DNA from: Terfezia claveryi
Taxonomy: Eukaryota > Ascomycota > Pezizomycetes > Pezizales > Pezizaceae
Assembly: GCA_015179025.1 (NCBI GenBank)
Contig: WHUX01000051.1
Location: forward strand, 62,001-126,000
Length of the DNA stretch: 64,000 bases
Direction: 5' to 3'
Part shown: positions 42,554 through 54,997 of the stretch, one piece after another
Layout of the letters: every line of letters starts with the position of its first letter
Numbering within the stretch: position 1 is the stretch's first letter
Translations under genes and position numbers: made by a program
Notes under the pieces: generated by a model
What the model was told of the DNA's origin: nothing
The model's database searches: none
Seen by the model: the letters and a program-made list of their open reading frames with translations, nothing else

Positions 42554-43949
42554 TCATGAGCTTGAGCCCTTTGCTTTCTCAAAGTTTTGTTTTCTTCCCA
42601 AGATAATTCTCTCAAACTCACTGAGTTCGTTCTTATTGATTGAATAAGAATGCTCAGGTCCCGGGTATGTCCGAGATTTGACTTCATCTATAATGCTCCA
42701 TCTGCATTAGTGTGCTTCCATTTCGTATACCAAATAGAAGCGATAACATACCAATATAGGTCTCGATAGCAGTCCTCGACCTCTCGAATATATTTTCATA
42801 AGTCTAACGTAGCCGTTAACTGCGTATGCAAGTAAAAAGTTGACTGTTCCCTTACCTTGACGAACTTTGGTAAGAACCGACCTGGAGGGAAATTTCCCAG
42901 CATGTCAATTTGTACCAGCACCTGGCCCGAGCATCCATTCCCAGCACCTATGCCGATTGTGGGAATCTTGAGTTCCTCTGTAATAAGCTCTGCAACTGGT
43001 ATTGGCACAGCTTCCAGAACAATTGCAAAACAGCCAGCTTCTTGCACTGCAAGAGCGTCATCAAGCACTCTGGCCGCAGACTCGGCTGTCTTCCCTTGAA
43101 CTCGAAACCCCCCGAGACTGTGCTGCCGCTGCGGCGTGAGCCCAACGTGGCCCAAGACTGGGATGCCCATAGAGGTTATGCGCTTAATAGTAGGTGCCAT
43201 CTCTGTACCTCCTTCTAGCTTGACAGCCTGTAGGGTTGTTGAAGTTAGTACATATTTATCACCAAAGTGTATCGGACAGAAGGACGTACATGCGCTCGGC
43301 CTTGCTGGATGACCTTAATGGATGATGTAAGAGCATGCTCTGGTGAGATCTCGTATGAACCCATGGGAAGGTCACAGATCTGAGATCAGTGAGCATGTGA
43401 CCCGCACGTAAGTTGGAATTTGACTTACAATGAAAGACGACTTCGCAGCTCGAGCCACAGCTCGGCTGTGATGAAGAATATCCTACAATGAAGACATAAT
43501 TAATCTTTAGGGCCTACATATATAAGGTGAAGTGTTAAGAAATACTTCAAGAACTATTTCATTTGTATCCTATGCAATACCAAAGTATCATCAGTGCATT
43601 AAACTTTAGGGTGATGCATAGATTATGCAAGTACCTCCATTCCCAATCCAACCATAGCAAGTGAGTCTCCAACCAAAATGAGATCTACTCCGGCATGGTC
43701 AGCCACCAACCCCGACGGAAAGTCATGTGCGGTGACCATAGTGATAGGCGTTCCCGCCTCATAAAGTTTGCGGACGGTATTTATCGTAACCTTCTTCCTT
43801 GACGGGGCTGTTGCGGGATTCATTGGTGCATGTGAGCTGTATGCTGATCGCTGCGTGAGTAGGGAAGGAATGAATCGGAATGGTGCTGCATGCGCAGGCC
43901 GAAGGCCGATTCGAGAAGCTACACAACAAAACCTTAGTAGCGACGACAT
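42554..43949 (-). CDS. ECM31: Ketopantoate hydroxymethyltransferase (pantothenate synthesis)
   Basis: Model: exons 43949-43635, 43482-43429, 43379-43290, 43227-42856, 42803-42752 and 42687-42554; 338 residues, with consistent phases. The enzyme (PanB family) makes ketopantoate from 2-ketoisovalerate and methylene-tetrahydrofolate, the first step toward pantothenate and coenzyme A. The first 40 residues look like a mitochondrial presequence. The barrel signatures follow: [68 protein letters not shown] and [18 protein letters not shown] with the metal-site Asp/Glu residues. The spliced C-terminus reads [12 protein letters not shown], also typical. Most introns are 45-70 bp. Confidence 0.92.
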
Positions 43950-44149
43950 GCTATGAATTAATATTGGGTATATTGCACTAGGAATTTATATTGCTTTCTG
44001 CTACGCTAGGAGATTGTGGCTCAGACTGGGTAAGGAAAAGGGGAGACTGGGCTTTAAGCCTGTCTAAAGGCAACTTCCTCAATTAGTTTCGGGCCGATAC
44101 TTGCATTACTAATCAGATTTCACATGGTAGCCCCTGCCTACTTAAGCTT

Positions 44150-44196
44150 AACTCTAGAGTCACAGTCCTGGAGTCACAGTCCTGGAGTCACAGTGT
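44150..44196. repeat. 14-bp tandem repeat GAGTCACAGTCCTG
   Basis: Just under three copies of GAGTCACAGTCCTG follow one another between ECM31 and BET5. No function is visible. Confidence 0.6.
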
Positions 44197-44503
44197 ATGC
44201 ATCCGGACAGGGTCCAAGCGATAAATGATAGTCTGGTTATAAATGATGGTACTCCGTATAACTGATCAAATAATGAGTGGCTCCGTGAAGGCGTATTGCA
44301 GATAAACGGTGTTCGCCCACTATAGGTGTATCCCAAGAATAACCTTTTTTCATGCCTCGTAGTAGTAGTATTGTGTAATTAAAGTAATAGCGAGTAAAAA
44401 ACATCTCCCAGTTAAGACTATGAGTCGCTGAACGCAGCATTAGCCAAGCACGGATATAAGTTGCAAAAATAATCATATTGAATCATCAATGATCCAATGT
44501 CCT

Positions 44504-45313
44504 CTACAAGGGTGAGGCACAGTCAGCTTCTGTAGTCACTTCTATAAGCTTAAGTGTCCTCACCACAAAGCTCTCAAGACCTAGCTCAAAGAGCTCACAT
44601 GCAACGCCTTCACCACCGGAATGCTCAACAGCTATGTAATTGCTAAGCATGAGTACTTAGAGGTCGGGCAATAACTCACGTGACAAAGGATTTTTGACAA
44701 CTGGACAATATGTGAGCACTAATCCATGAGAGCATGAAGCGGGTTCACATACCATATTCAACATATAGATTAACATAGATCTGATGAAGTACAACCCGAA
44801 GATTATTGGTCTTCACATCTGTGATCATGACGAACTTCAGGTTCGTGGGTGTCTCGTAGTAATGAAGCTTGTAGTTGTTCGTTCGATAGGATATGAAATT
44901 ATCGTCCCTGTGACATATTCCATCAGCCTCAGGAATCTAGGGGAGATAATTGCTTATTGGTGAGTGACCAACGGTGTCGACAGCTTCCGCACCATATTCC
45001 TCAACGAGAAAACGACACCAAAAATAAGTTTCGCATCATCCTGAACACTGAGTCGCCCATTCCTCATTGAATTATCCGTTTCCGTTATCTGCTTACCCCC
45101 AGCTGATACTCTCTTGTCTGGGATTGGGGATGTTGTTGAAGCTGAGGTTGTTGGGCGGATGGCAGCGGCTGCCCTTTCCCGTTCATGCCATTGCTTTATG
45201 TAGATACATTCACCTACGTAACAGGAAAGTTAGTGAGAGCTCGATCAAGCTTAGGGATAGCAGATCACCAACGGACAGTGCCTGTCGAAAATATAGAACG
45301 AATAAATAGTCAT
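44504..45313 (-). CDS. BET5: TRAPP complex subunit Bet5 (TRAPPC1)
   Basis: Assembled from five exons: 45313-45277, 45213-44969, 44936-44753, 44700-44680 (only 21 nt) and 44631-44504; 204 residues, all phases consistent. Bet5 is a longin-fold core subunit of TRAPP, the Rab GEF and tether acting at ER-Golgi and Golgi membranes. Splicing yields MTIYSFYIFDRHCECIYIKQ, the family N-terminus. It then gives LIFGVVFSLRNMVRKL, NFISYRTNNYKLHYYETPTN, LKFVMITDVK, VVLHQIYVNLYVEYVVKNP and ELFELGLESFV. A Ser/Thr-rich insert of about 45 residues follows the first helix. The second donor (GTCACT) is weak. The last 20 residues extend past the usual end, so one more intron is possible. No single frame is long, so simple ORF calling overlooks it. 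Confidence 0.9.
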
Positions 45314-47687
45314 TGCAAATCGTAGGGCTGAAAGAGCTCGCTGTGTAGGTCGACAAGGGGTTATCTTGCGTGAGCTTCGAATAAGATCTTAAGGTTGGCT
45401 TGGCAAAATATTTTAGAGCTACATAAGATTACAGCTGATTCTCGAAACAACAAATGCATACATAATGGATTGAACCAGCAAACCTTAGACATCTAAAGCA
45501 AAATGATCCTCAATATCTTCTTCAACCTCCCTTGCTTTTATTCAGAGAAATTACTACCTCCACTTCAGCTCGCATCTTTCTGGCGGCTGTGGAGGTTTGC
45601 CCAAGGTAGTATTTTCAGAGTTAAGTTGAGACTGGCTAGATGAGCTATTTCAACATGTATGTAGGATTGCCTGCACAGCAATTTCAAATTGCGTCAGTAC
45701 AAGAGTTGAAAGTCAATTGAAACGGCCAACTCATCCCAACATACTTTCCAATCAATAGCCCTCTCCTATCCTAAATTAATTAATGAGACTCCGGTGGTCT
45801 CTGCAAGTCGCCGACCTAAGGGTGGGAACGTTCACCTTGTATAGAGCTGCAATTCTCGCGGTGGGCACTCTTAGCTCTCGTTCGAGCATGCTTTATCGCT
45901 GTCTGCAGCCCCGTAATCAATCTTGCTCATGGTAGTAAGGCGGGTTACTGGTGATACTCCATTCTGACTGATATAGCTATGTAGGGGTATCAGTCGCTTG
46001 TGGGAGTGGATTGGGTACAGCGGTCAATAGGCCAGCAATGAGCTCTGCCCTCCACATACTCTAATGAAGAAGTCAGAGTTAAGGGAGATATTGCTGATAG
46101 GGGTTGTCACTTGATGTGCTGAGATTGTGCCCATAAGTGGTTTGTTGCAGTAGGAAGAAGCAACCTTCATCTAGAGGTAGTCTGGTTGGCACAAGCCTAG
46201 TCTGGTTAGCACAAGCCCCCCGCCAAAATCTAGAGGTTGTAAGTGGTGTCTGGATTTGGACGGTAGGTGGATGGATGGCAGGTGCAACCAGACTAAAGGC
46301 AGGTCATGTGGATGTTGTGGTCAACGACGCATTTCGCCAACCCCATGCGATATGCGAAGAATGGCATAGGCATCGAGGATACACAAGACTGAGGATATTC
46401 ATATTCCCCAATAGCCTTTCCTCTTCGAACCCAATTCTGTCTCCAGGTGACAAGTGTTACTTTAACTTGGATGCGAGATAGGTTGTTGAGTTTCTTGGTA
46501 TCATAATTCCCTCGCATATATGGCTCAAAATGCTCCTTATTATACTCCAGGCCTAGCTCATCATCATATATCTGCTAGAAGACACTTTAAATTCTGCCTC
46601 ATTTTCAACCCTCCCCTGCCAATAATAAAACTCCCGGTGATATTCACTTGCCACGCAATGGGTGGTGAATAACCACTGATTGACCGTAATATAGGAAATT
46701 TCACGAGATAACTTATAAATACGGTCAACCCCAGTGAGCTGATGGGGAAAGGGATTGCGAAGGAAGGTGGGGGTACTGAGGTTGCAGAATGGTTGAGGAG
46801 GCGTATTTCAAGTTTATTTATGATATATTTTGTTCAGAATATCCAATAACTCTTTCCATAGCATCAATTTACCTCTTTACATGCTTCGTCTCTTTCTCCT
46901 TGCAGTCACATGCCATATCACTTGCGCCTGAACATCATTTGTGCTCCCTTTCCGGCATCCGCTTGGCTTACAGAGGGGGTTGCACAAGTTTCTGCATTCA
47001 ACAAATACATTTTTTGCAAGGTCTGCCACCTTTTCTTTCAGTTCACCTAACCCTGTACAGTGATGGATTTTGCGTGGACTGCTTAGGTAGGGTTCGCAAC
47101 CAATTCCGAGGCTGAAGAGGACTACCGAGGTTCTTTGTGTCGGAAACCAATGTACAAGATCCTTCACTCTTCAAGATTCTCTCGCCCATAACTTCGTAGT
47201 CTAAATCTAGCACAGTCCTGTGTCATTAGTCTCGTGCCTATCTTGTCATCCTCCACCATTTGGGACTACAGTAAAGACTTCAGGTCTCAGGCATGGCACG
47301 TGACTAACACAAACTTTCAGCTTAGGGTAATGCAGTTCGCGCAGAGAGTAGTAACACAAAGAGGGGCATGCAATTTGTTGAGAAGCAATATCAAGGGGTA
47401 GATTCCGTACATTATCACTCCCATGAAACATATTTAGATAGAATAAATGATGTATACTTCTCAGCCGAAGTATCTTGGTACTCGTAATTCTGTAAGTACT
47501 TAACGTGCTAAATGAATAGATAGCAAAAAACTCGCTCATGTAGCTTACCTCACACCTACCGTAGCGAGAAGCTCCGAGACCTTAGTTGAGAAGTAGAAAA
47601 TCTATATGCCGCCAAACCCCACTACTTCAGCCAACGATCCCAATTAAGGATGAATTACAATCTCACTCCACTACCCCAAACGCCAAC
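45314..47687. other. Gene-free spacer between BET5 and ALE1
   Basis: About 2.4 kb. I find only short frames without family likeness. A TAGTCT mini-insertion with a 9-bp duplication is at 46178-46227 and a reversed copy end at 46281-46295. A TAGTCTCGTGCC string is near 47228. Confidence 0.45.
46178..46227 (+). mobile_element. Double TAGTCT mini-insertion with 9-bp duplication
   Basis: Two head-to-tail units, TAGTCTGGTTGGCACAAGCC and TAGTCTGGTTAGCACAAGCC, are followed by CCCCGCCAAA. The block is bounded by the direct repeat ATCTAGAGG at 46169-46177 and 46228-46236. The ending CCCCCCGCCAAA also occurs in the reversed copy at 38310-38339, supporting it as a true element end. Confidence 0.65.
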
Positions 47688-49775
47688 CTACCTCACTTCC
47701 GTCTCCTGCGCTTTCCTATTCCTCATGCTCTTCACTCCCCTTAACAACCCCTCCGTCTTCTTCCAATCCACCTCATCCAACTCTTTCTTTGCTGCCTCAA
47801 TGAGGTCCCTCTCCACATCCTCAGGCAGGCCTAGCGGCCCCGGTTCATTGACATTCATTGCCGAGACATTATACTTATTTAACTTCCCCTTTATAGCCTC
47901 CATTGCCTTCTCTTCCGTAACTGCTTCCTTCTCTTTCTTCTGCGTGAACTTGGCCACACGCGCTTTCTGCAGCTTAATGAGCATACCCTTGCCAGATGGA
48001 GAGTGGAAGTAGAAGTATAGGAATGCAATGCCGATGTGTCCGTAGTAATAGGTACGGGTCCAGAAAATGAAGGATTCTTTGAGGTCGAGGATGATGAAGG
48101 GGCCAGTGACGTAGGCGAAGGTTATCTGGGTGAGGATGATGCCGGAGATGTCATAGTAGCGTTTGTAGGGCCCGGGGGTGGTCCCATCGGGAGAGAGGAA
48201 GAGCGGGCGGACGTAACGGCGGATATCTATATATAGTTTGTTAATTCTAAAAAGAGAATATTGCTATGCCTTAGGTAAGATGGAAGTTACATTTGGCGAT
48301 TGTTTGAACAAAGGCTCCCATAATAAATGTTAGGTAGTAACCTGGTGATATTCCGTGCCAGAGAGCTATAGGTAAGATTAGCATCAAGTACAACTTAGAT
48401 TCAAGTATGGTGTATTCACCGCTGGTAGCAAAGGTCCCCATAGTACTCCTGAATCCCGGCTTCTTCCCCTTGGGAGTAATCCTAAGGTAAACATAATTCT
48501 TCAACCACTGATTTGTATTCATATTCCAACTCTCCAAAAGCGCTCTCGGATTCTCCGCAAACTCGAGCTTCAACGGCTCGACGTTTGTTACCCTATCCCA
48601 TTTCGCCTTTCCAGTTTTTGCGTCAACACCATTATATCCCAACCCCGTCAAGATACAAGCTCCCTCACTAAGGGACCAAGCACCGTAATACTTCAGTCGG
48701 CTAGCAAAAGCAAAACCATATGTATACAGAACTCGTGAGAGGAATCCAAGCTTAAGGAACTCATCGCCAAGTAAGTATTCCACATAGAACCATGACTTGA
48801 ACTTGATGGCTGTCGCAAACCAGAAAACCGCCATAAGCCCCTTGAGGGCAGCTGGGCCGGAGGAACTTGGGATACGGCGTTTGCGTTTGGTACCACTGGG
48901 GGACTTGGAAGAAGGGACGACGACGTCGAACATGGTGCAGGTGATCCAGCGTTGGTATTCGGCATAGTCGAATGATGGCCCAGCGAAGAGAGAGGGGAAA
49001 AAGAGGACGTAGCCTAAGTAGTCGAGGATGCCGGGCATGGTCTTGATTGCTCGGTTTTTTTGATGCTCGGTCAATTCGGACTCGGGCTGCCTTCCGTCGT
49101 GAACAGACCAAGCAAATGCACTCAACTACTCCCCAGTCAGCCATGCTGCCTCGTGAACAGACGCCCGTATAGGCCATTTCTACTACATACTTTCATAACC
49201 AGCACCATTTGGGCTCCTGTGATATCCACCACCCCGGGCCTAGGGAATAATTCCCTGTATGCATGAAGGTACAACATATGCGTCATCAAAGCTGCGAATG
49301 CCACCCATGGCATAAATGGGCTTCTGAAATTTGCTGCCAGGTAATAGGTCGCCATGGAGGTCCCCACGAGGGTGAGGAAGCCAGTCCATAGTGAGAATAT
49401 CCCCGTGCAGATAAAAAGAGACACTCTACATATATATCAGCAGAATTCGACTAAAAACATGTCTGAGAAACCTACGCAATGATGAAGAGGTTTTTTTTCC
49501 AAGTCTGGGCTTCAGGTAATCGCTTGAGTACTCCAGCCAGCGGGTAGGAAAGGAACATGCTAAATAACAGCTTCACTACGCCCAAGATAAACACCGCTTA
49601 GCATTCTGGCTCCAACTTGAACATCTGTTAATTGAAGGGGATATCTGGTATCATACACTCATCCTTCGGGACTCCTATGGTTCCCTCTAGTGCAACAAAC
49701 GCTACAACCTGTCAGTATCAGGCCGATCAGATAAGGCTTGGAGAAAAACTGACGTTTATCAAGAAATGCCAACAT
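47688..49775 (-). CDS. ALE1: Lysophospholipid acyltransferase Ale1 (MBOAT)
   Basis: Model: exons 49775-49754, 49701-49657, 49575-49476, 49425-49191, 49125-48420, 48365-48291 and 48226-47688; 573 residues, with consistent phases. Ale1/Lpt1 re-acylates lysophospholipids in the Lands cycle at the endoplasmic reticulum. The hand-spliced start gives MLAFLDKPFVALEGTIGVPK and then LSYPLAGVLKRLP, as in the family. Many hydrophobic spans follow. MBOAT residues are ESWNMNTNQWLKNYVYLR and the catalytic histidine in SALWHGISPGYYLTF, the latter created across an intron junction. The C-terminus is a charged Lys/Glu coiled-coil-like tail, typical of fungal homologues. It is divergent from RSM10; the 392-bp gap is their shared promoter region. 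Confidence 0.92.
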
Positions 49776-50167
49776 CTTCAACCTCTCTTCTGCGCGCACA
49801 ACAATGTGAGAGTGAATGCCGTTGCCAGTTGCAAAGCAAAGCTAGGCCAATGTCCCAAAAATTTCCACTCAACCCCTCGCTTTAGATATAAACATCCTGG
49901 CTTGAAGAGTTGGGCGACATGATTTTGGCTACAGGCATGGGCTGCAGCTCAACAAAAGTTGATGTCCCCATATGACGCTTCTCTTGGCACATCATGCAGT
50001 GGAAGCGGAAACTCAACCAGCCGATCTGCAGGGCTGCAAGACAGCGACAGGATGACTAAGATTTTGATAAGATAAGATGGCTTGGCAAAATTGTACCCGG
50101 CGTCGAGATTGAACCCCATCAAAATGAGCTCTGTCGGCCTCCCCCACCATCTCAGACGGTAGCGGTC

Positions 50168-52781
50168 ATGTTTCGCGGTTGCGCCCTACGGACGCCATTG
50201 GTCCAGGGAGCGCTGAGAGTAAGAACATGCTTCCCTTGTAGTTCAATTGCGGCTAATTTTGGCAGCGATCCATACAGGCGACTTTGCTCCGAATACGGAA
50301 TATTACAGCATTCTCCTCGACTGCCATGCGAGCTCAGCAATCTCCACCTACCACTACGGGGGAGTAAGTTCACCTCTCCACCATCTCTCAACCACTCCTG
50401 CTGAACCCGGACAACCACAGAACTGCAGAACCGCCCACCGCCGCCCGTCTTCCATTATCAGTCCAAGCCATCTACTACAAGCCCCTGCACAGACAGCCTC
50501 AGCATGGCCTTCCAGTCTGTAATCTCATGCTCCGCTCATTCTCTGTTCGCCAGCTCGAAGCTCTATGTGACTTTGCGCTCCGTGCAGCCTACTACCTCAA
50601 CATGCCAGCCACTGGGATCGTCAGTTTACCAAAGAAGATTGAGCGTTGGACTGTGCCCCGATCGAATTTCGTTCACAAGAAGTCTCAGGAGAACTTCGAG
50701 CGAATTACACACAAACGAGTGATCCAAATCATGGACACCAACCCCGAGGTTGTTGAATTGTGGCTCGCTTTCTTAAAGAAGCATGCAGTCTACGGTGTAG
50801 GAATGAAGGCAGATGTATGGGTATTCGAGAAAGTTGGTATGTGGTTTTGGGCTCCATAATGCTTCCTCTCTAATCCTGGGCCTCAGGTGTCGGTAAGACA
50901 ATGAATGTCAGTCTCAATAACCTCCACGATTTGAAACGCCCCACATGGGCCCACTTTGGTCCCCGGAAAACAGTTGAGACGGCAGTTATGGTGAAGGATA
51001 TCTTGGAAAGCGATAATTACAAGGTTCCGGAAAGCCAGGCTCCGGACACCGGGTACTACGCCACTGCCGAGCAGCCAGGTTTCTTACCAGAAGTAAGAAG
51101 AAAGGCAAAAGGGGTGCCAGGAATCGGGCAGGACATGACAAACGAAGAGCATCGGTTTCGGGAGCTTGAGTTGGATGTTGCTCAGGACCATGCAAAGGAG
51201 TACCTGAATGAAGCAGTGCAGGGGCAACGTGTGGCTGCGGGGAAGTTGGCGGAAACGGGGGGAGCTCAAATAAGGGTTCCTCAAGGGACGGAACCCCAAA
51301 GTGTGGAACTCAAAGAACCTGCAGCACTGAAGGTTGGGTCACGAGTAGAGGAGCTGGAACCGAAGCATGCGGAGGCCGAGCAACAACGTAGTGAAGTGGA
51401 TAGAGTCAGGGATCTTGAGCTGAAAAAAGCACTTGAAGCGAAGGAGGCTGCTGAGGCGAGGGTTGCTGAGGAGCAGAAGAGGACTGTTGATTTCCAGACA
51501 TCACTTTTGGCCCAATTAGCGGCAATGCAGGCGGAATTAGCAGCCATGAAGGCCGTCCAGGCCGCCCAGGCAGCACCACCCCCACTACCACCCCCAGAAG
51601 CCAAGCCTATTGAGGCAAAGCCACAGGTCGAAGCTTCACCAGCTATTGAGAAGCAAGTTAAAGCTGTGGCTGCAGAATCACTGCCAACTCCAGAGCCAGT
51701 TGTTTTGGAAACCTCCAGTCCTGTGTTTAATATCGATGTGGCAGAAATAACATCGAAACAACCTACAGAGCAGAGCCAGCCTAAATCTATTGAGGTTGCT
51801 CCTGCTGAGACTGCTTTTGCCGGCGCTGGCCCCGTTGAGCCTGCTCCTGCTGATATTGCCCCTACTAAGGCAGCTCCTGCTAAGGCAGCTCCTGCTAAGG
51901 CTACTCCTGTTAAGGCAGCTCCTGCTAAGGCTGCTCCTGTTAAGGCAGCTCCTGCTAAGGCAGCTCCTGCTAAGGCAGCTCCTGCTAAGGCAGCTCCTGC
52001 TAAGGCTGCTCCTGCTGTGGCTGCTCCTGCTGCGGCTACCCCTGCTGAGGCTGCTCCTGCTGAGACTGCTCTTGCTGAGGCAGCTCCTGCTGAGGCAGCT
52101 CCTGCCGAGGCTGCTCCTACTACGGCTGAGCCCGCTCCCGCAGAGACCACTCCCGCCTCAGACATTTCCAAACCCATTCCATCCCACCCTACGGACCAAC
52201 CCGCTTCACCACTCGCCTCAGAACTCATCGCCGTCCCCGAAGCCCCTGTAATTGACGCTGCTACGGGCACCTTAGCTGCGCCAGAACCATCCGCAGAAGA
52301 AGATCTAACCACAACTTCCCTTCCTCTCAAATCAGCTCCCCCAGATCCTCTAGAAGCTATTGCCGAAAAGGCCGCAGAGAACATCTTCCCCGCCGCTGCC
52401 GCAGAAGAGCTCGAGCCTGTTCAACACGAGACTGCTGAGACGGTCGCGGCATCTGAATCTGTGGAGTCTCCTGAGGTAATTCTCGAGGAAGTTGGGGCTG
52501 TGGGATTGGCAGAAGAGCCGGGTAAGGTGGATTATTTTCTGCAGGTTCAAGAACCCGCCACGGCAGATGACCCGGCAGTTGCGGTTGAGAGTCAGGAGGC
52601 ACAGCCGAAGAGACAAGGTGAGCAGCTGCCAGAGGTACAGGTTGTGGGTGAGGAGGCGGCCATGGATGGGGTACCAACTGAGGCGCCCGAGACCCAGGAT
52701 GTGCCAAAGAGGCAGCCGGAGGTTACGAGAGATGAGGTGCCCTCGAAGGAGAAGCCGGGGGAGCCTGAGGAGCCCCGCTGA
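50168..52781 (+). CDS. RSM10: Mitochondrial ribosomal protein uS10m with long Ala/Pro tail
   Basis: Model: exons 50168-50363, 50429-50836 and 50887-52781; 832 residues. Rsm10 is the S10 protein of the mitochondrial small ribosomal subunit. Exon 1 gives a basic leader (MFRGCALRTPLVQGALRVRT) suited to import. The S10 domain runs from LPLSVQAIYYKPLHRQPQHG through LEALCDFALRAAYYLNMPA, ERWTVPRSNFVHKKSQENFE and WLAFLKKHAVYGVGMKADVW. The family usually ends soon after this. Here about 600 residues more follow: a charged coiled coil (about 51300-51570), a tract of AAPAK-type pentapeptide repeats encoded by a 15-bp minisatellite (about 51800-52130) and an acidic tail. The frame is open throughout. The first acceptor (50428) is chosen for phase; the start is less certain than the rest. 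Confidence 0.8.
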
Positions 52782-53439
52782 GAGCGGCAAGGAATACAGT
52801 TGGGGATTAGTGTAATGAGCATGTGCATATAAATAGATGTGGGCAAAACGGGATGGGAGCGGAATTCTTTACTAGTATGTACATCAAGGGGGGATGTTCT
52901 CTGAGATTTGAAAGCTTCTTGTATATAAGCATAAATTAGCATATCGTCACATCGTATTGCTACTTAGCCTATCTAGACTGTAAATAGTACTGCTATCCTC
53001 CAGGATACCATAATTTCGCCTAGTCGCATAAGAGTCAGGTACTCGAGCACACGGCCTCAAAACTTTTTGAAAGCAGCAGGGTCAGAGGAAGACAGAGCGA
53101 AGGTTATGCCTGGCCAATCCGTATAACCCCCACACAGGCTCTAGATATAATATTCCATATTTCACTGCATTAATTGATATCAACCACACTCGGACCTCTA
53201 TTCAGGGTAATAGCCTTCTTGGCGTTCCCCAACAGGAAAGGGAAATACATACATGCAAGTCGTTACCAGCCAGCAAAAAAAAAAAAAAATAGGGGTCTTA
53301 CTTGGGCTTACGACCACAGAAGGTATGGGCGACAGTCTCGCTACTATGGGCGATGGGGCATGCCTTAGTTGCAGTTTACTCTAGTTATAATACTTAGCTA
53401 TTGCTTCCTGATATAGCAACGGCAGTGTAGAGTTTTTTT

Positions 53440-53470
53440 TCTCTACGAGAGGCTAGTGCTAGCCAGACTA
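53440..53470 (-). mobile_element. TAGTCT mini-insertion with 9-bp duplication
   Basis: On the minus strand it reads TAGTCTGGCTAGCACTAGCC followed by TCTCGTAGAG(A). It contains two adjacent small hairpins, GGCTAG/CTAGCC and CTCT/AGAG. The flanks are AGTTTTTTT at 53431-53439 and 53471-53479, an exact 9-bp direct repeat, although the T-run lowers its weight. Confidence 0.6.
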
Positions 53471-53744
53471 AGTTTTTTTGCGGACTAGCACGTCAAGTGG
53501 TGGCTTGTAATGAATTTTAATCATTTCCTCAGGCATTGATTTCTTGACTCCTTGTTGATGATGAGTAGTAGGTACTTAAGTACGTCGTGGTTTCAATGGT
53601 CGGTACGTTTGATAGATAAATGGGTATCTTCGAAATTATAATAATTTTTCTTCAGGTGCAACTGCTACCAATCCTATGTAACTGTCACTGTGTTCTAGTG
53701 TATACCAATTGGATCGTACTTATCATGCTTGGGGGATGGTGAAC

Positions 53745-54985
53745 ACGCGGATGGACCATGGGGAAGGCGCTCAAGCAGAACACGCTAATACTTTCTCTAT
53801 CCTATAAAGGAAAAGTCGTAACTTAGATATCTAGCTGTTTTGAGAGGAAGCAAGGGGCTCGTCATGACGAGCTTATCATTCTCAAACATAACAATGTTAC
53901 TGTACGACGCGAGCACGCATATCAACGCAAACATCAGTGCGAATACCACACCTACATCAACGCGGATGGCATTCCAAATCTACTGATGTTCTCTACACCA
54001 CTACAGAGTACTACGCTATACCATTCAACCTTATATCTGTTTCCTATGTTCCCATACTCATAACTAGGAAAACACTCGTGCTTGACTGATCATTATAGGG
54101 GTTGTAGAAGGGTGTGCAATTCGGTATCATAATGAGTCTATCTGGCACTCTACGTATCGCTTATAAACGAAAATCTTGAAAACGATGAAAGATATCTCTT
54201 ATCCTAAACTGTATGAAAACCCCAACAAGACTTTGAAATCGAACAATCGAGTAAAGAAGCGGGACCTGGTTTGGTTGAGCGAGACTCTGCTTCGCCTGGC
54301 TTCTTAACCCAGTCGCCAGATAGCTGATTGATATAATAGACTCGTGTAGGCTCAGCTAGTAGAGCTGTTACGAGTATTTCCCATTCAGTGACTTAAATTT
54401 TGCGAAAATATGAAGAGTAATATATTGCTAAATCTTCATTGCTTCAGAGAGCGTGCCAGAAGATTCCCCAAAGATTGCTTCTTTATTCTTCGCGTAATAA
54501 TTGCTGTTCCTTCTTAACAATAACGATAACCTTTTATGGTGAACAACGGCACCCGCGTTTTCCTTGACTAGTAGGATTACCTTCTTAATTCCAACGCACC
54601 CATACACAATAAAACAAGCATCCAAGGCCCTATTCCTCCGGTACTGCAATGATGATAGAAGAGTGTGGTATGAAGGTTTAGGTTGAGATTGAGCGAATTC
54701 TCGTGCACTTCGGTCGTGAGAACTATGGAGCGATTTCAGCAAAAAAGTAAATGTTATAGAAGTGGTGGATCGGGTCGGCGTGAATTAAACTACTCATATG
54801 GGAGGTTAGAGCAAACATTAATGGATGTTTTCGAAAGGGTGTGGTTTTGGGAAGTTGTAATAGTAGGTAACTCGTCATGACGAACCCCTTTCTGCATTCC
54901 AGACACTACTTTTCCCTTTGCAGGATAGTGAGACTTTTAGCGTGTTCTGCTTGAGCGCCTTCCGACCATGGTCATGGGGCACGCG
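53745..54985. mobile_element. 1.2-kb non-coding element with ~110-bp inverted repeats
   Basis: Left arm 53745-53873 and right arm 54868-54985 are reverse complements with gaps. Shared blocks include AAGGCGCTCAAGCAGAACAC (53764-53783), ACTATCCT/CTATCCT, AAAGGAAAAGT and CTCGTCATGACGAG. The 1-kb interior shows no coherent protein. This looks like a non-autonomous DNA transposon or foldback element. Outer ends are only approximate because similarity fades, and no target duplication could be fixed. Confidence 0.6.
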
Positions 54986-54997
54986 ACGCAGTTGAGT

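Noticed and set aside
46198..46295. Inverted-repeat element bounded by TAGTCTGGTT and AACCAGACTA
   Set aside because: The ATCTAGAGG direct repeats place the insertion boundary at 46178-46227 instead; the right copy is probably an independent, decayed unit.
51281..52384. 367-residue minus-strand frame rich in Ala/Gly/Ser
   Set aside because: It is the antisense of the RSM10 repeat tail; a 15-bp repeat keeps several frames open, and RSM10 is supported by its conserved domain and splicing.
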